Shown here: positions 57,565 through 64,000 of the stretch, piece by piece
Numbering within the stretch: the stretch's first letter is position 1
How the letters are laid out: every line of letters begins with the position of its first letter
NCBI RefSeq assembly: GCF_000424625.1
Contig: NZ_AUKG01000002.1
Location: 992,001 to 1,056,000, forward strand
Direction: 5' to 3'
From: Conexibacter woesei Iso977N
GTDB taxonomy: Bacteria; Actinomycetota; Thermoleophilia; Solirubrobacterales; Solirubrobacteraceae
DNA length: 64,000 nucleotides
The notes under the pieces: generated by a model
Databases searched by the model: none
What the model was told of the DNA's origin: nothing
The model's input: the letters and a program-made list of their open reading frames with translations, nothing else
Program-made: the position numbers and the translations under genes

Positions 57565-58443
57565 ATGAGGTACGTGCGGCGCGCCAGCCCGTTGCATGCC
57601 GCACGCGCGGTGGCGGGTGGGGCGTGGTGTGCCGCGCTGGCGGTGGCCGCGCTGGCCGCGCAGTCGCCGCTCGTCCTGGTGGGGTTGGCGTTGTTGGTGG
57701 TGTTGGGCGCGGTCGGCGCGGGCGTCGGGCGCGAGGTCGGCAGGATCGTCGCGTGGATGGTCCCGTGGGCCGTCGTCATCGCGGTCATCAACATGCTCGT
57801 CGTGCGGCAGGGGTTCACGATCCTCGCGCGGCTCGGCGAGGTGCCGCCGTTCGGGCAGGTCGACCTGACCCTGGAAGCGTTGGTGTACGGGTTGCTCTTC
57901 GGCCTGCGGCTGCTGGTCGTGGCCGCGGCGTTCTGCCTGTTCTCGGCGGCCGTCGACCCGGACGACCTGCTGCGCGTCCTGCGCCGCGCGTCGGTCCGCA
58001 GCGCGCTGGCGGCGACGCTCGCGACGCGGCTGGTCCCGGTGCTGGCGGCCGACGCCGCGCGGGTCTCCGAGGCGCGGCGCTGCCGGGCCGACGGCGGCGG
58101 CGAGGGCGCGGTCGCGCGGGTCGCGGTGCTGCGGGCGGTGGCGTCCAACGCGCTGGACCGTGCCCTGGACGTGGCCGCGACGCTGGAGGTGCGCGGCTAC
58201 GGCAGCGCGCGGCGCGGTGGGTCGGGCGGGCCGCCGTGGTCGCGCCACGACCGGGCGTTCCTGACGTCGGCGGTGGTGTTGGTGGCCCTGACGGTCGCCG
58301 CACGCGTGTGGGGCTGGGCCGAGTACGGCACCTACCCGGAGCTGCACGCGCCCGGCGGCGCGGGGGAGGCGTGGGCGTTGTTGGTGGCCTACGCCGTGGT
58401 CGCGCTGCTGCCGTTCGCCGACCGGCGGGGGATCGGCGGATGA
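57565..58443 (+). CDS. ECF transporter transmembrane component (EcfT)
   Basis: 292-aa membrane protein. About six hydrophobic helices, with the cytoplasmic coupling helices between, showing FSAAVDPDDLLRVLRR, RVSEARRCRADGG and ATLEVRGYGSARRGG, equivalent to the two Ala-Arg-Gly/Ser coupling motifs of EcfT. Couples ATP hydrolysis to toppling of the S component. Starts 3 nt after the lipoprotein gene, and its stop overlaps the ATPase start (ATGA). Confidence 0.88.
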   Translation: MRYVRRASPLHAARAVAGGAWCAALAVAALAAQSPLVLVGLALLVVLGAVGAGVGREVGRIVAWMVPWAVVIAVINMLVVRQGFTILARLGEVPPFGQVDLTLEALVYGLLFGLRLLVVAAAFCLFSAAVDPDDLLRVLRRASVRSALAATLATRLVPVLAADAARVSEARRCRADGGGEGAVARVAVLRAVASNALDRALDVAATLEVRGYGSARRGGSGGPPWSRHDRAFLTSAVVLVALTVAARVWGWAEYGTYPELHAPGGAGEAWALLVAYAVVALLPFADRRGIGG

Positions 58444-60104
58444 GCGCGACCCCGATCCTCGAGCTGGAGGGCGTCACCTACACCTACGCGGGCGCGACGG
58501 TGCCGTCGCTGCGCGACGTGACGCTGAGCGTCGGCGAGGGCGAGATGGTGGTGTTGGCCGGGCGCAGCGCCGGGGGCAAGTCCACCTTGTTGCGCGCGGC
58601 GTCCGGGCTGGTGCCGCACTTCCACGGCGGGACGTTCGGCGGCGTCGTGCGCGTCGGCGGGCTCGACACGCGCGAGCACGGGCCGGCGGACCTCGCGCGG
58701 GTCGCGGGGTCGCTCTTCCAGGACCCGGAGGCGCAGGTGGTCCTGACGACCGTCCGCGCTGAGCTGGCCTTCCCGCTGGAGAACCGCGGCCACGGGCCGG
58801 CGGCGGTCGCCCGCGGCGTCGAGGAGGCCGCGCTGGCGCTCGGCATCGCGCACCTGCTCGACCGCGCGACGACCGAGCTGTCCGGCGGCGAGCTGCAACG
58901 TGTCGCGCTCGGTGCCGCGCTGGCCGGGCGACCCAAGTTGGTGTTGTTGGACGAGCCGACGTCGCAGCTGGACCCGGTCGCGGGCGACGAGCTGATCTGG
59001 CTGCTGCGGCGGCTGAACGAGGAGTGGGGGACGACGATCGTCCTCGCCGAGCACCGCCTGGAGCGCTGCCTGCCCGCGGCCGACCGCGTCATCGTGCTCG
59101 CCGACGGCGCCGTCGCCTGCGACGCGCCGCCGCGCGCGTTCCTGCGCTGGGCCGCCGGCGCCGCACCCGAGCTGCAGACGCCGGCCGCCCGCATGTTCTC
59201 GCTCGCCGGCATCGACCCGCCGCCGTCCGGCGTCAAGGAGGCACGCGCCGCGCTGCGCGAGCGCGGGCTGATGTTCGACGACAACAACGCGGTCGACGCC
59301 GAGGAGGCCGCGCCGCGCCGCGCCGGGCGCCGGGAGCGCCGCGCCGCCGCGCTCGCGTTCGACGGCGTCTGGCACGAGCGGCGAGGCGGGGCGGTCGTGC
59401 TCCGGGCCGTCGACCTGGCGATCGCGCCCGGTGAGCGCGTGGCGCTGATGGGGCGCAACGGCGCGGGCAAGTCCACGTTGTTGCGGCATGCGGCCGGGCT
59501 GATGGAGCCGACGAGGGGCAGGGTCCACCGCGGCGGGCGCGTCGCGCTACTGCTCCAGGATCCCAACGACTACTTCCTGCACGAGCGCGTCGGCGACGAG
59601 GCGTCGGTCGAGGCGTTGCGCGCGGTCGGACTTCATCATGTGGTCGATCGCCACCCGCGCGACCTCTCCGGCGGCCAGCGGCAGCGGCTCGCGCTGGCGA
59701 TCGTCCTCGACGCGCCCGACCCGGCCGCCGCGATCTGCCTCGACGAGCCGACGCGCGGGATGGACCGGACCGCCAAGGCCGCGCTGGCCGAGCGCCTCGA
59801 CGCGTTCGCCGCCGGCGGCGCCGCGGTGATCGTCGCCACGCACGACCCGGAGTTCGCCGCCGAGGTCGCCGACCGCGTCGTCCTGCTCGCCGACGGGCGC
59901 CCGATCGCCGACGGCCCGGCGACCTCGGTCCTGGCCGGCGGCTGGTACTTCGCCACCGAGACCGCCCGCGTGACCGACGGCCGCGCGCTGCTGCCCGCCG
60001 GCGGCGCCGAGCTGCTGCGCGCGGGGGAGACCGAAGCGGTGGGCGCAATGACGGCCGTCATGCCGGCGGCGTCGCCACGCGCGGACGGGGCGGGCTCGGC
60101 ATGA
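58440..60104 (+). CDS. Fused ECF ATPase (A and A' domains in one chain)
   Basis: 554 aa carrying two ABC ATPase domains. Domain 1 (residues 5-240): Walker A GRSAGGKSTLL (Ala at the usual Gly), signature LSGGELQRVALG, Walker B LVLLDEPTSQLD, switch His in LAEHRLE. Domain 2 (about 310-510): GRNGAGKSTLL, LSGGQRQRLALA, AICLDEPTRGMD, VATHDPEF. ECF modules usually use two separate proteins; fusion fixes the pair. Overlaps both neighbours by 4 nt. Confidence 0.92.
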   Translation: MSATPILELEGVTYTYAGATVPSLRDVTLSVGEGEMVVLAGRSAGGKSTLLRAASGLVPHFHGGTFGGVVRVGGLDTREHGPADLARVAGSLFQDPEAQVVLTTVRAELAFPLENRGHGPAAVARGVEEAALALGIAHLLDRATTELSGGELQRVALGAALAGRPKLVLLDEPTSQLDPVAGDELIWLLRRLNEEWGTTIVLAEHRLERCLPAADRVIVLADGAVACDAPPRAFLRWAAGAAPELQTPAARMFSLAGIDPPPSGVKEARAALRERGLMFDDNNAVDAEEAAPRRAGRRERRAAALAFDGVWHERRGGAVVLRAVDLAIAPGERVALMGRNGAGKSTLLRHAAGLMEPTRGRVHRGGRVALLLQDPNDYFLHERVGDEASVEALRAVGLHHVVDRHPRDLSGGQRQRLALAIVLDAPDPAAAICLDEPTRGMDRTAKAALAERLDAFAAGGAAVIVATHDPEFAAEVADRVVLLADGRPIADGPATSVLAGGWYFATETARVTDGRALLPAGGAELLRAGETEAVGAMTAVMPAASPRADGAGSA

Positions 60105-60754
60105 CGTGGCAGCTCTCGACCTTCACGCTGCTTGCGCTCGTCCTCGGGCTCGGCTTCGCGTGGTACGAGCGGACGCATCCGTCGAGCAAGGTGCTGGCGA
60201 TGGTCGCGACGCTCGCAGCGCTGGCGGCGCTGGGCCGGGTCGCGTTCGCGCCGATCCCGAACGTCAAGCCGACGACCGACATCGTGTTCCTGACCGGCTA
60301 CGTCCTCGGCGGCGCGCCCGGGTTCGCGGTCGGCGCGCTGGCCGCGTTGTCCTCCAACCTGATCTTCGGGCAGGGCCCGTGGACGCCGTGGCAGATGGCC
60401 GCGTGGGGGATCGTCGGCGTGATCGGCGCGGGCTGGGCGGTGCTCACGCGCAGGCACCTGCACCGGATCCCGACCGCCGCGCTGCTCGTCGGCTGCGCGT
60501 TCTTCTACGGCGCGCTGACCAACCTGTCCACCCTGACCGTCGCAGGCGGCACGCCGACGTGGGGTCAGATCGTCGCGCTGGAGTCGACCGGCCTGCCGTT
60601 CGACATCGCCCACGCGGTCGGCAACGTCGCGTTCTTCCTGGCCTTCGGCCCCGCGCTCGTGCGCGTGCTGCTGCGCTACCGCGCACGCCTCGAGGTGCGC
60701 TGGACGACCGCGCCGCCCGCCCCCGCACCCGCTCCCGAACCAACATCTTCATGA
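60101..60754 (+). CDS. ECF substrate-binding (S) component, probably for cobalamin
   Basis: 217 aa, about six membrane helices. KPTTDIVFLTGYVLGGAPGFAVGAL, SNLIFGQGPWTPWQMAAWGIVG and FYGALTNLSTL are typical of the CbrT-like S components used for vitamin uptake. Specificity for cobalamin or a precursor is inferred from the riboswitch and the DUF4430 neighbours. Ala/Pro tail at the C-terminus. Overlaps the ATPase and the next gene (ATGA) by 4 nt. Confidence 0.85.
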   Translation: MTWQLSTFTLLALVLGLGFAWYERTHPSSKVLAMVATLAALAALGRVAFAPIPNVKPTTDIVFLTGYVLGGAPGFAVGALAALSSNLIFGQGPWTPWQMAAWGIVGVIGAGWAVLTRRHLHRIPTAALLVGCAFFYGALTNLSTLTVAGGTPTWGQIVALESTGLPFDIAHAVGNVAFFLAFGPALVRVLLRYRARLEVRWTTAPPAPAPAPEPTSS

Positions 60755-61632
60755 AGACCAAGACCACCATCCTGCTCCTCACCGCCGCGCTGCTCGCGCT
60801 GCCCACCGTCGCGACCGCCTCGCCGGCGTCCTCCGGCGCCGCCTGGCTCGCGACCGCCCAGAAGCCCGGCGCCGACGGCATGTCCGCCGACGCGCTCGTC
60901 GCCCTGCGCGCCGGTGGGCGCCTCACGCCCGCGGCCGCGCGCACGCGCGCCAACGCGCTGCGCGCCGGCGCCAACCGCTACGCCGCGACCGCGGGCGGGA
61001 CGGCCAAGACGATCCTGGCGCTCGTCGCCGCCCGCAGCGGCTCGGCGCGCTGCGCGCCCGGCGTCGACCTCCTGGTCCGCCTCCAGCGCCAGGGCCACGA
61101 CGGCCGCTACGGCACCACGATCTACGACCAGGCCTACGGGATGCTCGCGATCCGCGCGCTCCACGCCGGGCCGAGCGCGCGCACGATCAAGGTCCTGAAG
61201 AACGCCCGCGGCGCCGGTGGCTGGAACTTCGAGCTGACCCGCTCCGGCGGTCACGCCGACGACGCCACCGCGACCGCGCTGGCGATCCTCGCGCTGCGCG
61301 CCGCCGGCGTCCCGAAGTCCGACGGCGGCCTGAAGGCCGGCCTCAGGTGGCTGCGCACCCAGCGCACGCCCGCGGGCGGCTTCGCGCTCGGCCGCCGCGA
61401 CCGCAACGAGGCCAACTCGACCGCGCTCGCGATCGAGGCCGCCCGCGCGATGGGCTCCAAGGACACGCGCGCGACCTCAGCGCTGAAGTCCCTCCAACGC
61501 CCCGGCGGCGCGTTCCAGTTCACGCGCGACGACGCGGGCTCGCGCGTCCTGGCGACCAACGACGCGGTCGTCGCGCTGTCCGGACACGTCCTTCCCGTCA
61601 TCTCCCTGCGCAGCACTCCCAAGGCCTGCTGA
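60751..61632 (+). CDS. Secreted terpenoid-cyclase-fold protein (transcobalamin N-domain-like)
   Basis: 293 aa, last gene of the B12 operon. Signal peptide KTTILLLTAALLALPTVATA. The mature part is made of repeats with the alpha6/alpha6-toroid pattern of squalene cyclase and of the N-terminal domain of intrinsic factor/transcobalamin (GGWNFELTRSGGHADDATATALAILAL, GGFALGRRDRNEANSTALAIEAA, GGAFQFTRDD). No cyclase DxDD motif, so a binding rather than enzyme role is likely. Together with the DUF4430 proteins it would rebuild a two-domain transcobalamin from separate chains. Confidence 0.8.
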   Translation: MKTKTTILLLTAALLALPTVATASPASSGAAWLATAQKPGADGMSADALVALRAGGRLTPAAARTRANALRAGANRYAATAGGTAKTILALVAARSGSARCAPGVDLLVRLQRQGHDGRYGTTIYDQAYGMLAIRALHAGPSARTIKVLKNARGAGGWNFELTRSGGHADDATATALAILALRAAGVPKSDGGLKAGLRWLRTQRTPAGGFALGRRDRNEANSTALAIEAARAMGSKDTRATSALKSLQRPGGAFQFTRDDAGSRVLATNDAVVALSGHVLPVISLRSTPKAC

Positions 61633-61738
61633 ACCCAACCGTTCAGGCGACCTGCAGAACGCCCGCCGGATCGTCATGTGCGGTTCGGCGCATGACACGT
61701 CACCACGAACGCCTGCTCGTATAGGGTCCGCGCCTCTT

Positions 61739-62824
61739 ATGCGCATCGGCGTCCCGAAGGAAACGGCGGCGGATGAGCGGCGGGTCGCGCTCGTCCCCGA
61801 AGTCGTCAAGAAGCTCGTCGCGAAGGGTCATGAGGTCGTCGTCGAGGGCGGCGCGGGTGAGGCCGCGCTGGTCCCGGACGGCCTGTTCGCAGACGCTGGG
61901 GCCACGATCGGCGACCCGTGGGGTGCCGAGGTGGTCGTCAAGGTGGCTCCGCCCACCGCTGAGGAGCTGTCTCACCTCAGCGGCGGGAAGACCCTGATCG
62001 GGTTCCTCAACCCGCGCGGCAACCCGGACGGGCTGCAGGCGGTCGCCGGCACCGGCGCGACCGCGTTCGCGATGGAGGCGATCCCGCGGATCTCGCGTGC
62101 CCAGTCGATGGACGCGCTGAGCTCGCAGTCCAACGTCGCGGGCTACAAGTCCGCGCTCCTGGGCGCCGAGCACGCGACGCGGTTCTACCCCATGTTGATG
62201 ACCGCCGCGGGCACGATCCCGCCGGCCAAGGTGCTCGTGCTGGGCATCGGCGTCGCGGGCCTGCAGGCGCTGGCCACCGCGCGCCGCCTCGGCGCGCAGA
62301 CCACCGGCTACGACGTGCGCCCGGAGACGGCCGAGCAGGTCGAGTCGCTGGGCGCCAAGTGGCTGGACCTCGGCATCGAGGCCGCCGGCGAGGGCGGCTA
62401 CGCGCGTGAGCTCACCGAAGAGGAGCGCGCGCAGCAGCAGCAGAACCTGGAGGAGGCGATCAAGGGCTTCGACGTGGTCATCACGACCGCGCTCGTGCCG
62501 GGTCGCCCCGCACCGCGCCTGGTCACCGCCGCGGCGGTCGAGGGCATGAAGCCGGGCAGCGTCATCGTCGACCTCGCGGGTGAGACCGGCGGGAACTGCG
62601 AGCTGACCGAGCCCGGCCAGGTCGTCGTCAAGCACAACGTCACGATCGTGTCGCCGCTGAACCTCGCGGCGACGATGCCCGAGCACGCCAGCGCGCTCTA
62701 CGCGCGCAACCTGCAGGCCCTGATCGATCTCATCGCCGACGACGAGTCCGCCGCCTACGCGCCGGACTTCGAGGACGAGATCATCGCCGGCGCCTGCGTC
62801 GTCAAGGACGGGGAGGTCCTCTAG
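61739..62824 (+). CDS. pntAA: Proton-translocating transhydrogenase, alpha-1 subunit (NAD-binding)
   Basis: 361 aa, dI component. MRIGVPKETAADERRVALVPEVV start, NAD fold VLVLGIGVAGLQALATARRLGA with TGYDVRPETAEQVESLGA, and RQD-like loop residues AQSMDALSSQSNVAGY. The split alpha chain, as in Rhodospirillum, is followed 2 nt later by the membrane alpha-2 gene. The complex interconverts NADH/NADP+ and NAD+/NADPH using proton motive force. TAGGGT lies 11 nt before the ATG. Confidence 0.92.
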   Translation: MRIGVPKETAADERRVALVPEVVKKLVAKGHEVVVEGGAGEAALVPDGLFADAGATIGDPWGAEVVVKVAPPTAEELSHLSGGKTLIGFLNPRGNPDGLQAVAGTGATAFAMEAIPRISRAQSMDALSSQSNVAGYKSALLGAEHATRFYPMLMTAAGTIPPAKVLVLGIGVAGLQALATARRLGAQTTGYDVRPETAEQVESLGAKWLDLGIEAAGEGGYARELTEEERAQQQQNLEEAIKGFDVVITTALVPGRPAPRLVTAAAVEGMKPGSVIVDLAGETGGNCELTEPGQVVVKHNVTIVSPLNLAATMPEHASALYARNLQALIDLIADDESAAYAPDFEDEIIAGACVVKDGEVL

Positions 62825-62826
62825 TC

Positions 62827-63141
62827 ATGCTGCTCACCAACCTGGCGATCCTCGTCCTGGCCGGCTTCGTCGGCTACGCGGTGATCTCGAAGGTCCCGAA
62901 CACGCTGCACACGCCGCTGATGTCCGGCACGAACGCCATCCACGGCATCGTCGTGCTCGGCGGCATCGTCCTGCTGGTCAACGGCCTGGCGGACGGGTTC
63001 CTGAACAAGCTGCTGCTGGTCATCGCGGTCGCCTTCGGCACGATCAACGTCGTCGGCGGCTTCCTGGTCACCGACCGGATGCTCGAGATGTTCAAGGCGA
63101 AGCCGAAGGAGCAGGTCGAGGCCGGAGGTGAGGACGCCTGA
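62827..63141 (+). CDS. pntAB: Transhydrogenase alpha-2 subunit (membrane)
   Basis: 104 aa, three to four TM helices (LAILVLAGFVGYAVISKVP, TPLMSGTNAIHGIVVLGGIV, LLLVIAVAFGTINVVGGFLV). It matches the C-terminal membrane part of PntA. Its stop overlaps the pntB start by one base (TGATG). Confidence 0.92.
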   Translation: MLLTNLAILVLAGFVGYAVISKVPNTLHTPLMSGTNAIHGIVVLGGIVLLVNGLADGFLNKLLLVIAVAFGTINVVGGFLVTDRMLEMFKAKPKEQVEAGGEDA

Positions 63142-64000
63142 TGCTCGCATCGACCTTCCTCACGTCGGCGGACTTCCGCTACGTCCTCTACATCGTCTCG
63201 TTCTCCCTGTTCATCTACGGGTTGAGCGGTCTCACCGGTCCGAAGACCGCGGTCCAGGGCAACCGGATCGCGGCGGTCGGCATGGCGATCGCGATCATCG
63301 CGACGCTGCTGGTCCCGGACGTCAACAACATCGTGTTGATCATCCTGGGCGTCGCGATCGGCACCGCGGTGGGTGTCCCGGCGGCGCGTCAGGTCAAGAT
63401 GACCCAGATGCCGCAGATGGTCGCGCTGTTCAACGGCGTGGGCGGCGGCGCGGTCGCGCTGATCGCGTGGGTCGAGTTCCGTGAGTCCGGCGGGTTCGCC
63501 GACGTGCCGACCTACGTGGCGATCTTCTCGTGCTTCGCGGCGATCGTCGGGTCCGTGTCGTTCTGGGGCTCGAACATCGCGTTCGCCAAGCTCCAGGAGC
63601 TGATCGACGGCAAGCCGGTCAAGCCGTTCGGCTCCGCGCAGGTGCTGGTCAACGGCGCGCTGCTGGCGGTCGCGGTGGCGTGTGGGATCGCGATCGTCGC
63701 GGGCTCGCACTCCGAGGGCCTGATCATCGTGCTGCTGGTCGCCGCGGCGATCGTCGGCAACTTCCTCGTGCTGCCGATCGGCGGCGCGGACATGCCGGTC
63801 GTGATCTCGACGCTGAACGCGTTCACGGGCCTGAGCGCGGCGGCGACGGGCATCGCGCTCAACAACACGTCGTTGATCGTCGCGGGCATGATCGTCGGCG
63901 CGTCCGGCACGCTGCTCACGCAGCAGATGGCCGTGGCGATGAACCGGACGATCACGTCGGTGCTGCTCGGCGGCTTCGGCGGCGAGACGACCGCGGCGGC
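63141..64000 (+). CDS. pntB: Transhydrogenase beta subunit, 3' end beyond the window
   Basis: Frame open from the ATG at 63141 to the window end, about 286 codons of a usual 460-480. The visible part is the membrane domain dII: YGLSGLTGPKTAVQGNRIAAVGM, VALFNGVGGGAVALIAW, GSVSFWGSNIAFAKLQELI, VLPIGGADMPVVISTLNAFTGLSAAATG, including the conserved Asn and His/Asp region helices. The NADP-binding dIII lies outside. Third gene of the pnt operon. Confidence 0.93.
   Translation, partial: MLASTFLTSADFRYVLYIVSFSLFIYGLSGLTGPKTAVQGNRIAAVGMAIAIIATLLVPDVNNIVLIILGVAIGTAVGVPAARQVKMTQMPQMVALFNGVGGGAVALIAWVEFRESGGFADVPTYVAIFSCFAAIVGSVSFWGSNIAFAKLQELIDGKPVKPFGSAQVLVNGALLAVAVACGIAIVAGSHSEGLIIVLLVAAAIVGNFLVLPIGGADMPVVISTLNAFTGLSAAATGIALNNTSLIVAGMIVGASGTLLTQQMAVAMNRTITSVLLGGFGGETTAA

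Noticed and set aside
1..64000. Insertion sequences, prophage or integrative element
   Set aside because: No transposase, integrase, terminal inverted repeats or phage structural genes were seen; the tRNA genes are intact with no duplicated 3' end nearby.

Overview
The window is very GC-rich, with nearly every codon ending in G or C, genes packed back to back on both strands, many GTG starts, and many genes without a Shine-Dalgarno site but with a TAnnnT -10 element 6-9 nt before the start codon (leaderless mRNAs). This, an actinobacterial LexA box (CGAAC-N4-GTTCG) and the protein families point to a high-GC actinobacterium. My guess, from gene content only, is the Thermoleophilia/Solirubrobacterales. 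There are two tRNA genes, no rRNA, and no CRISPR, prophage or insertion sequence that I can see; this is chromosomal core plus lineage-specific sequence.

Layout. 1-5.2 kb: EamA transporter and divergent LysR regulator, a tryptophan-catabolic operon (kynA-kynU plus a HIT-like gene) and a secreted NlpC/P60 protein. 5.2-7.4 kb: acetolactate synthase (ilvB) behind two candidate leader peptides rich in Leu/Val/Ile and rare codons. 7.6-18.3 kb: membrane GGDEF protein, flavin monooxygenase, a TetR/MFS efflux pair with three operator copies, an ExoD operon, SDR, MFS/GlxA regulator pair, LexA-controlled dinB and a methyltransferase. 18.3-25.2 kb: PAS-GGDEF-EAL protein, secreted nuclease, ppGpp-hydrolase-like HD protein, and an alcohol dehydrogenase/TetR pair under a 28-bp palindrome. 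25.2-31.4 kb: zwf, SulP anion transporter plus arylsulfatase, Crp/Fnr-like regulator. 31.4-46.9 kb: signalling-rich stretch (receiver-PAS-GGDEF, GAF-GGDEF-HD-GYP, two tandem HD-GYP paralogues, an RsbW-like ATPase) mixed with hydrolases, a dehydrogenase, a DUF72 gene and an unusual GcvH-like/SCP2 fusion.

46.9-52 kb holds the most unusual locus: a minus-strand operon of a SAM methyltransferase, a 21-codon gene with a perfect Shine-Dalgarno, and an E1/ThiF-like adenylating enzyme with an N-terminal precursor-binding-like region. It looks like a minimal RiPP (ribosomally made, modified peptide) system, resembling in outline the pantocin or microcin C systems. Divergent from it are a sigma factor, an ArsR-like regulator and an orphan peptide-type solute-binding lipoprotein. 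Two tRNAs (Leu, Glu) follow with clear terminators.

52.4-64 kb: LamG and PRC-barrel proteins, a 56-bp tandem duplication, a PAP2 phosphatase, and a cobalamin salvage region: PduO-type adenosyltransferase divergent from a B12-riboswitch operon that encodes two DUF4430 proteins, ECF transporter T, fused A-A' and S components, and a secreted terpenoid-cyclase-fold protein. DUF4430 and cyclase-fold domains are the two halves of animal intrinsic factor/transcobalamin, so I read this as a split transcobalamin-like capture system feeding an ECF importer. The window ends inside pntB of a three-gene transhydrogenase operon. Starts were chosen from -10 spacing, Shine-Dalgarno sites, overlaps and codon bias; no database search was possible.
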